A program made the translations under genes and the position numbers. The notes beneath the pieces were generated by a model. It did not search any database, had not been told where the DNA came from, and saw nothing but the letters and a program-made list of their open reading frames with translations. Source: Paracoccaceae bacterium (GTDB lineage: Bacteria > Pseudomonadota > Alphaproteobacteria > Rhodobacterales > Rhodobacteraceae). Taken from it: a DNA stretch of 10,026 nucleotides. Shown piece after piece: positions 6,017 to 10,026 of the stretch (position 1 is the first letter of the stretch; every line of letters starts with the position of its first letter). The stretch spans positions 1-10,026 of the forward strand of contig RFUP01000054.1 of NCBI GenBank assembly GCA_009922885.1. The letters run 5' to 3'.

Positions 6017-6919
6017 ATGGAACTCTGGGTTATCGTCACCTTCGCCGCCGCTGCCTTCCAGACAGTGCGCTTCATGTTGCAAAAACACCTGAGTGCAGCG
6101 GCACTGACGGTGACTGGCGCAACATTCTCCCGCTTCATCTATTCGGCACCGTTGATCCTGCTGGCGCTCTGGGGGCTTTTGCACTTCCGTGGAGAACCGA
6201 TGCCGGAAATCGGAAGCAAGTTTTGGCCGAATGTTTTCGCTGGTGCCTTGGCGCAAGTCGTGGCGACGATCTGTGTGGTGGCTGTTTTCAAGATGCGGAA
6301 CTTCGCCGTGGGCGTGACCTTAATGAAGACCGAGGTGCTCATGACCGTGGTCTTCGGATTGGCGATCCTTGGTGAAGGGGTCTCGACTTTCGGGCTGGTG
6401 GCGATCCTGATCGGGCTTGGCGGCGTGCTGGCGCTGACCGATATGCCCGGAATGCAGGGGAATTGGCTCAAGCGGCTTTGGAACCGCGCGGCAGGGCTTG
6501 GACTTGCTTCAGGGGCGATCTTCGCGATCTCCTCGGTGACCTATCGCGGGGCTTCGCTGGAAGTGGCGTCGGATTTCCCCTTCGAACGCGCACTTGTAAC
6601 ACTCGCGGCCGTGGTAACGACACAGGCCTTGGGCATGGCGCTCTGGCTCTTGTGGTGGGACCGCGCGCAGATCGGGAAAGTGCTTCGGGCATGGCGGACA
6701 GCCGGATGGATCGGCCTTACCTCGATGTTCGGCTCAATGTGCTGGTTCACGGCCTTCACGTTGCAAAACGCGGCTCTGGTGAAGGCCGTGGGGCAGGTCG
6801 AGTTGATGTTTTCGCTCCTAGCCTCGGTGCTGTTTTTCCGAGAGACGATCAGTGGCCGCGAGTGGATCGGGATCGGACTGCTTAGTGCGTCCGTCCTGTC
6901 ATTGGTCCTATACCTCTGA
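6017..6919 (+). CDS. EamA-family (DMT superfamily) transporter
   Basis: A 300-residue inner-membrane protein with about ten hydrophobic helices in two repeated halves, the EamA (formerly DUF6) arrangement of drug/metabolite exporters. The first half ends with GLVAILIGLGGVLALTDMPG, and the second half ends with the equivalent ELMFSLLASVLFFRETISG followed by a final helix, which is the usual EamA pattern. Transporters of this class export amino acids, nucleotides or other metabolites; the substrate here is not predictable. ATG 6017 starts directly before the first helix. The same frame is open back to 5744, but that part is the shadow of the desaturase gene. The ribosome site is weak (AGG 13 bases upstream), which fits translational coupling to the desaturase, whose stop lies 20 bases before. 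Its 3' end overlaps the convergent NUDIX gene by 38 bases. Confidence 0.88.
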   Translation: MELWVIVTFAAAAFQTVRFMLQKHLSAAALTVTGATFSRFIYSAPLILLALWGLLHFRGEPMPEIGSKFWPNVFAGALAQVVATICVVAVFKMRNFAVGVTLMKTEVLMTVVFGLAILGEGVSTFGLVAILIGLGGVLALTDMPGMQGNWLKRLWNRAAGLGLASGAIFAISSVTYRGASLEVASDFPFERALVTLAAVVTTQALGMALWLLWWDRAQIGKVLRAWRTAGWIGLTSMFGSMCWFTAFTLQNAALVKAVGQVELMFSLLASVLFFRETISGREWIGIGLLSASVLSLVLYL

Positions 6920-7589
6920 GTCTCAGGAACAGGCTTTCTTCGACGCCATTGTGGAAGAAAGGAACCGACGAGGGCGGCGCAAGATCATGCGCGCGCGCGG
7001 CCACTTCGGCCAGAACGACTTCGGTGATGAAGGGCAGATCGAAGGAGCGCACTTCGGGGAGCGGGATCCATTGGAGGTGGGATAGCTCGTCGCAAGCGGC
7101 GGAGAAATCGTCGAGATCCGAGGCAATGGCATCGGCATCAACAAGGAAGAAGCGGGCGTCAAAGCGGCGCGGGCGGCCCGGCGGCGTGATCGCGCGGAAA
7201 ACGAATTGCAGGGCCTCTGCCGTTGGCAGGTGACCTGTGGCCGCGAAGCTCGCCCAATCTTCGGCGGGGTCTGTTTCCCATACGCCCTTCTGACCAAGGA
7301 TCAGCCCGGTTTCCTCCCATAATTCTCGCACGGCGGCGACGGCCAGAGGATGGGCAAGGCCAGGTTCTGCATCTTCAGCCAAGCGGTTGGCGCAGACTTC
7401 GGGCAGAGGATTGGCGAGCGGCACGGCGCTATCGGCTTTATCGACCGCTCCGCCCGGAAACACGAATTTGTTGGGCATGAAGGCCGCACCCGCCCCCCTT
7501 TGCCCCATCAGCACCTTCGGCTGTGTCAGCCTGTCGCGCAATACGATCACTGTGGCCGCATTGCGGATAGCGCTTTTGTCTTCGGTCAT
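6882..7589 (-). CDS. NUDIX hydrolase, NUDT19-like (possible acyl-CoA diphosphatase)
   Basis: A 235-residue NUDIX-fold hydrolase, cleaving a nucleoside diphosphate linked to another group. The catalytic core AAVRELWEETGLIL (REx2EExGx, residues 88-96) is complete. Between the FVFPGGAVDKAD segment and this core lie over 25 residues, where a classical Nudix box has about a dozen. That split arrangement is typical of the NUDT7/NUDT19-like branch, whose animal members act on CoA and acyl-CoA; the same substrate here is an inference. I chose ATG 7589 over ATG 7655 because AGGG stands six bases before it, the NUDIX domain begins about ten residues later, and the longer version would overlap the upstream DUF983 gene. 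The gap to DUF983 is 26 bases, so the two form a likely operon. The last 38 bases overlap the convergent EamA gene. Confidence 0.9.
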   Translation of the reverse strand: MTEDKSAIRNAATVIVLRDRLTQPKVLMGQRGAGAAFMPNKFVFPGGAVDKADSAVPLANPLPEVCANRLAEDAEPGLAHPLAVAAVRELWEETGLILGQKGVWETDPAEDWASFAATGHLPTAEALQFVFRAITPPGRPRRFDARFFLVDADAIASDLDDFSAACDELSHLQWIPLPEVRSFDLPFITEVVLAEVAARAHDLAPPSSVPFFHNGVEESLFLRLRGIGPMTGRTH

Positions 7590-7615
7590 GCCTCGCCCTG
7601 TCTTTTCCGACGGGA

Positions 7616-8008
7616 TCAGCGCTGGAGCGAGAACCCGTGCATTTGTCGTGCCCATTGAAACGCGATCATCGCGCCTTTGAGCCTGGGCAGAAGGTAAAGC
7701 GAGAGCGCGACGGTGCCAACCGCGAAGATGGTGAAAAGCACCAAAGGTTCGGGACGGAATTTCTCGAAGACGATCAGGAGCAACGGTGCCATCAAATGGC
7801 CGACGATCAGGATCGTCAGATAGGCGGGGCCATCATCCGCGCGGTGGTGGTGCAATTCCTCGCGGCACACGGGGCAGGTGGGGCGCACCGTGAGATAGCC
7901 GCTGAGCAAAGGGCCAGAGCCGCAGGACGGGCATTTGCGACGCCAACCGTTAATCAAGGCCGGCCAAAGCTCCCGTTCAGGTGAAGATGTGTTCTCGGCG
8001 TTGCTCAT
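7616..8008 (-). CDS. DUF983 family zinc-ribbon membrane protein
   Basis: A 130-residue protein of the DUF983 family, of unknown function. The N-terminal half has two CPxC knuckles, CPSC (Cys26, Cys29) and CPVC (Cys45, Cys48), which together form a probable zinc ribbon, followed by a HHH cluster and DDGPAY, the family's conserved segment. Two hydrophobic helices follow at about residues 62-83 and 88-109, so the zinc domain probably faces the cytoplasm with a membrane hairpin behind it. The length is normal for the family. ATG 8008 has AGGA six bases upstream. The NUDIX hydrolase gene follows 26 bases downstream on the same strand. Family members in alphaproteobacteria are often found beside NUDIX genes, but no shared pathway is established. 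Confidence 0.9.
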   Translation of the reverse strand: MSNAENTSSPERELWPALINGWRRKCPSCGSGPLLSGYLTVRPTCPVCREELHHHRADDGPAYLTILIVGHLMAPLLLIVFEKFRPEPLVLFTIFAVGTVALSLYLLPRLKGAMIAFQWARQMHGFSLQR

Positions 8009-8046
8009 GTGGTTTCCTCGCTCGCTCCAGAACGATGTGGTGATCT

Positions 8047-8060
8047 ATCCGGCTCCGGAT
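8047..8060. repeat. 14-bp palindrome ATCCGG-CT-CCGGAT
   Basis: A perfect inverted repeat with 6-bp arms and a 2-bp centre, located 39 bp upstream of the DUF983 start and 144 bp upstream of the EF-hand gene. It could be an operator for either divergent gene. The half-site TCCGG recurs in the palindrome at 8760-8773 before the sigma gene, though with a longer centre there. A protein partner is not known. Confidence 0.4.
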
Positions 8061-8111
8061 TGAAAGTGCGCGGGTTGTCCTTGCGTCCCCATGTCGCGTT
8101 TGCGGTAACGG

Positions 8112-8133
8112 TTCCGTGAGCGCCGCGACGGAA
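8112..8133. repeat. Spaced inverted repeat TTCCGT-N10-ACGGAA
   Basis: Perfect 6-bp arms at 8112-8117 and 8128-8133 are separated by ten bases, so the half-site centres lie 16 bp apart. A further copy of ACGG at 8108-8111 forms a tight palindrome with the first arm (ACGG-TT-CCGT). It lies 71-92 bp before the EF-hand start. This may be an operator; no convincing sigma-70 or ECF-type promoter pair was found with it. Confidence 0.35.
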
Positions 8134-8162
8134 ATTTCAGTGTGCTGCGTAAGAGATTTCAG
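8131..8162 (+). repeat. Direct repeats GAAATTTCAG / GAGATTTCAG, 22 bp apart
   Basis: Two 10-bp copies (8131-8140 and 8153-8162) differ at one position and start exactly 22 bp apart, close to two helical turns, so both would face the same side of the DNA. They lie 42-73 bp upstream of the EF-hand start. They could be activator sites. The second copy also supplies the 5' arm of the leader hairpin at 8157-8192. Confidence 0.4.
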
Positions 8163-8192
8163 AACGGCAGGGAAATGGCCCGCCGACTGAAA
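8157..8192 (+). promoter_or_regulatory. Leader hairpin abutting the EF-hand gene ribosome binding site
   Basis: TTTCAG (8157-8162) pairs with CTGAAA (8187-8192), CGGC (8165-8168) with GCCG (8182-8185), and GGG (8170-8172) with CCC (8179-8181), leaving a 6-base loop, one bulged A and a small internal loop: 13 pairs in all. The base of the stem contains the first two bases of the AAGGA ribosome site (8191-8195). It would exist in RNA only if transcription starts upstream of about 8157, which is not known. Confidence 0.4.
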
Positions 8193-8203
8193 GGACAAGT
8201 AAC

Positions 8204-8725
8204 ATGCAACGTATCATCGCAATCGTTTTGGCAGGCTCGGTTTCTCTTTCGCTGGCCGTTGCGGCCCATGCAGATCAGCGCATGGGCGATGGCCCCCGCG
8301 GCAAAGGCTTCCCTTTCGATTTCGTCGCCATGGATGCTGACAAGGATGGCAAGATCACCAAGGACGAAATCGCCGCGTTTCAGGCAGCGCGTTTTGCCGA
8401 AATCGATCTGGACAAGGACGGGAAGCTTTCTGCGGATGAACTGGCCGCAGCCCATGTGAAGCGCGCGGAAGAAGCCTCGAAGGATCGTGCGGCGAAAATG
8501 TTGGAGCGCCGTGACGCTAACAAGGATGGCTTCCTCGCGGCCGATGAAATGGCTCCTCCGGAAGACCGGATGGCGCGGATGTTCGAGCGGCTCGATGCTG
8601 ACAATGATGGTGCCGTGAGCCAGCAGGAGATGGAGAAGATGCGGGAGCGTATGGGCAATCGCCACGGTGAGGAGCATGGTAAGGGCCATGGCGAAGGCCA
8701 CGGCAAGAAGCGCTGGATGGAATAA
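8204..8725 (+). CDS. Secreted EF-hand calcium-binding protein with His-rich tail
   Basis: A 173-residue exported protein. Residues 1-23 form a Sec signal peptide with probable cleavage after AHA. Four EF-hand loops are visible: DADKDGKITKDE (44-55), DLDKDGKLSADE (68-79), DANKDGFLAADE (104-115) and DADNDGAVSQQE (131-142), each with acidic or Asn ligands at positions 1, 3 and 5, Gly at 6 and Glu at 12. The tail carries His at 154, 158, 162 and 166 in an HGxx repeat, a likely Ni/Zn/Cu-binding segment not usual in EF-hand proteins. It probably binds Ca2+ and perhaps transition metals in the periplasm. ATG 8204 has AAGGA eight bases upstream. The ECF sigma gene follows 76 bases later on the same strand, behind a hairpin, so it may belong to that metal-sensing cluster. 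Its function beyond metal binding is unknown. Confidence 0.9.
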   Translation: MQRIIAIVLAGSVSLSLAVAAHADQRMGDGPRGKGFPFDFVAMDADKDGKITKDEIAAFQAARFAEIDLDKDGKLSADELAAAHVKRAEEASKDRAAKMLERRDANKDGFLAADEMAPPEDRMARMFERLDADNDGAVSQQEMEKMRERMGNRHGEEHGKGHGEGHGKKRWME

Positions 8726-8735
8726 GCTTTGATAA

Positions 8736-8767
8736 AAGCCGGACCGGGCAAATGCTTGGTCCGGCTT
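8736..8767 (+). terminator. Strong hairpin between EF-hand and sigma genes (terminator or attenuator)
   Basis: AAGCCGGACC (8736-8745) and GGTCCGGCTT (8758-8767) form a perfect 10-bp stem with a 12-base loop, starting ten bases after the EF-hand stop codon. On the plus strand no U-tract follows (CTTGCC), so an intrinsic terminator would be weak; on the minus strand four Ts follow the stem, but no minus-strand gene ends here. It may limit read-through into the sigma gene or stabilise the EF-hand mRNA. Confidence 0.55.
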
Positions 8768-8773
8768 GCCGGA
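8760..8773. repeat. Palindrome TCCGGC-TT-GCCGGA overlapping the hairpin
   Basis: Perfect 6-bp arms flank TT, 28 bp before the sigma start codon. As DNA it is a possible operator; as RNA it can fold as a 5-bp stem closed by a CUUG tetraloop. It shares bases 8760-8767 with the 3' arm of the hairpin at 8736-8767, so the two RNA folds exclude each other. Confidence 0.45.
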
Positions 8774-8801
8774 ACGCGACAGACGGGGTAGCGCAGGGTG
8801 C

Positions 8802-9395
8802 ATGAACGTGGCCTTTGACGCAGCAACTGCAGAGAGTGACGAAGCCCTCATCGCGGCCTATGCGGCAGGCGATGCGCGGGCGGCGCGTGCTTTGACGGCG
8901 CGGTTCGGTCCGAGGGTGTTTTCGCACGCCTACCGTCTCTTGCAGGATCGGAGCGAGGCGGAAGACGTTGCGCAAGAGGCTATGCTGCGGCTCTGGAAGC
9001 AGGCCCCCGATTGGCGGGCGGGAGAGGCCAAGGTCTCGACTTGGCTATACCGCGTGACCGGAAACCTCTGCATCGACAGGATCAGGGGCAAGCGCGGGCG
9101 GGCGTCGGTGGCACTTGACGCTGTGGCGGAGCCTGAAGACGATGCCCCGGGTGCCGAAGACCGCTTGCAGATGCAGGCGCGGTTCTCGGCCTTGGAAACG
9201 GCGCTTGCGGCTTTGCCGGACAGGCAGCGGCAGGCAGTGGTTTTGCGGCATATCGAAGGGATGGCCAATCCCGAGATCGCCGAGATTATGGACATGAGCG
9301 TGGAGGCGGTGGAAAGCCTGACCGCCCGCGGCAAGAGAGCGCTGGCACAGGCCTTGGCCGGGCGGCGTGAGGAGTTGGGATATGTCGAAAGCTGA
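8802..9395 (+). CDS. ECF-family RNA polymerase sigma factor
   Basis: A 197-residue extracytoplasmic-function sigma factor. Region 2 (about residues 33-98) holds EDVAQEAMLRLW and VSTWLYRVTGNLCIDRIR, which bind core polymerase and the -10 element; region 4 (about 130-187) holds LPDRQRQAVVLRHIEGM and the HTH NPEIAEIMDMSVEAVESLTARGKR, which reads the -35 element. Regions 1.1 and 3 are absent, as expected. ATG 8802 is chosen over TTG 8766 because the latter lies inside a hairpin; the ribosome site AGGG (8795-8798) is close to the start. The next gene overlaps it by 14 bases, and a sensor-like gene follows, the usual order of a sigma/anti-sigma cassette. The nearest functional analogue is CnrH of the CnrYXH metal-response system, by architecture rather than proven relationship. 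Confidence 0.93.
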   Translation: MNVAFDAATAESDEALIAAYAAGDARAARALTARFGPRVFSHAYRLLQDRSEAEDVAQEAMLRLWKQAPDWRAGEAKVSTWLYRVTGNLCIDRIRGKRGRASVALDAVAEPEDDAPGAEDRLQMQARFSALETALAALPDRQRQAVVLRHIEGMANPEIAEIMDMSVEAVESLTARGKRALAQALAGRREELGYVES

Positions 9396-9741
9396 TCTGG
9401 AACTGCACGACATCGAGCTGGACGCCCTCTTTGCAGAGGCGCGGCAGGCTGTACCGGAACCGTCGCCGGAGTTCATGGCGCGGCTTACGGCAGAGGCCTT
9501 GGCGGTACAGCCGCAGCGCCGCGCCGTCGTGAAACGGGGCGGCTTCTGGTCGGAGCTTTGGGCGACGATTGGCGGCGCGCCCGCTGTGGCCGGATTGGCC
9601 ATGGCAGGGGTGACGGGCCTTTGGCTCGGGATCTCTCCGCCGGCTGCTGTGACGGACGTGATCTGGGGCGCATCGGTCGCCAGCGACGAGCTTTCGCCCT
9701 ATTTGTCATTCGATATGGCGCTTGCGCTGGAGGAAATGTGA
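9382..9741 (+). CDS. Small single-helix membrane protein, candidate anti-sigma factor
   Basis: A 119-residue protein whose sequence I do not recognise as a named family. An acidic, helical N terminus (about residues 1-58, beginning ADLELHDIELDALFAEARQ) is followed by one hydrophobic segment at about 60-84 and a tail of some 35 residues. Cytoplasmic N terminus, one membrane span and periplasmic tail is the layout of CnrY-type anti-sigma factors, which hold the sigma factor at the membrane. No zinc-binding HxxxCxxC motif (ZAS) is present. The start ATG 9382 has GAGGAG seven bases upstream and overlaps the sigma gene by 14 bases, so translation is probably coupled. The next gene starts one base after its stop. 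The anti-sigma role rests on position and topology only. Confidence 0.75.
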   Translation: MSKADLELHDIELDALFAEARQAVPEPSPEFMARLTAEALAVQPQRRAVVKRGGFWSELWATIGGAPAVAGLAMAGVTGLWLGISPPAAVTDVIWGASVASDELSPYLSFDMALALEEM

Positions 9742-9742
9742 G

Positions 9743-10026
9743 ATGACCGAGACCACGACAGGTAAAACGAACCGTTGGATGAAGGCGGCGCTGGTGGTTT
9801 CGCTGGCGCTAAACCTTGCGATCCTTATGGCCATCGGTGGCGCAGTCTGGCGCTTTGGCCCGCCACCCGGTGAAGCGGATCGGTTCCGCGCCAAATCCGG
9901 CCCCGTGATGTATGTGGCGGCACTTGATCGCGCGGAGCGGAAGGCCTTGTTTAACGAGGCGCGCCAAAACGGCGGGCCGAAGCGCAGCACACCTCCGGGG
10001 GAGGGCGTAATAGCGGCACTTAAGAC
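9743..10026 (+). CDS. Periplasmic heavy-metal-sensor-like protein (partial, runs off the window)
   Basis: The first 94 residues are visible; the gene continues past the right edge. A short positively charged N terminus is followed by a membrane anchor at about residues 14-36 (ALVVSLALNLAILMAIGGAVW) and a periplasmic part beginning RFGPPPGEADRFRAKSGP. The segment VAALDRAERKALFNEARQ resembles the helix of the CnrX/ZraP/CpxP-like 'periplasmic heavy metal sensor' group, which detects metals or misfolded proteins outside the cytoplasm and passes the signal to an anti-sigma factor. It starts one base after the stop of the anti-sigma candidate, so the genes form one transcript. No metal-ligand cluster is visible in the part present. 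Membership in the sensor group is likely but rests on a partial sequence. Confidence 0.75.
   Translation, partial: MTETTTGKTNRWMKAALVVSLALNLAILMAIGGAVWRFGPPPGEADRFRAKSGPVMYVAALDRAERKALFNEARQNGGPKRSTPPGEGVIAALK

Noticed and set aside
8771..8801. ECF-type autoregulated promoter starting with GGAAC (8771-8775) before the sigma gene
   Set aside because: No recognisable -10 element follows at 15-17 bases, and GGAAC is explained by the palindrome at 8760-8773.
8159..8851. 230-residue minus-strand reading frame opposite the EF-hand gene
   Set aside because: It is a shadow of the EF-hand gene, whose signal peptide, four EF loops and ribosome site are clear; high GC keeps the opposite strand open.
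1..10026. Defence system, mobile island, CRISPR array or tRNA gene
   Set aside because: No integrase, transposase, repeat-spacer array, toxin pair or cloverleaf was seen; gene density and composition look uniform.

Overview
This window looks like a piece of ordinary chromosome from a GC-rich alphaproteobacterium, most likely a member of the Rhodobacterales (inference from base composition, codon use, and the mix of a MetR/MetF pair, a DUF983 protein and an ECF sigma module). It carries twelve genes, two of them cut by the window edges. I see no tRNA, rRNA, CRISPR array, insertion sequence, integrase or phage gene.

Layout. 1-568 (+) is the C-terminal end of a molybdenum hydroxylase large subunit. 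656-1735 (+) is a DUF2235 alpha/beta-hydrolase. Facing it on the minus strand is a metF-thioesterase pair (3147 down to 1732). A divergent metR follows at 3239-4144 (+). A minus-strand XRE-type regulator (4986-4132) diverges from a membrane fatty-acid desaturase (5088-5996) and an EamA exporter (6017-6919). A NUDIX hydrolase and a DUF983 zinc-ribbon membrane protein form a minus-strand pair (8008 down to 6882). The right end is a plus-strand metal-sensing cluster: a secreted EF-hand protein (8204-8725), an ECF sigma factor (8802-9395), a small one-helix membrane protein likely to be its anti-sigma factor (9382-9741), and a membrane-anchored periplasmic metal-sensor-like protein (9743 to the edge).

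How the genes work together. MetR, activated by homocysteine in known systems, probably controls metF across a short shared promoter, and the thioesterase may be carried along. The XRE regulator sits beside a clean 18-bp palindrome at its own start codon and probably represses itself and possibly the desaturase. The right-end cluster resembles CnrYXH logic (sigma factor, membrane anti-sigma, periplasmic sensor), with an EF-hand protein in front.

The most unusual signals are non-coding: an 11-bp hairpin that buries the thioesterase ribosome binding site, the palindrome abutting the XRE start, a structured leader and phased repeats before the EF-hand gene, and two overlapping, mutually exclusive hairpins between the EF-hand and sigma genes. 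All three convergent gene pairs overlap at their 3' ends, which leaves no room for conventional terminators.
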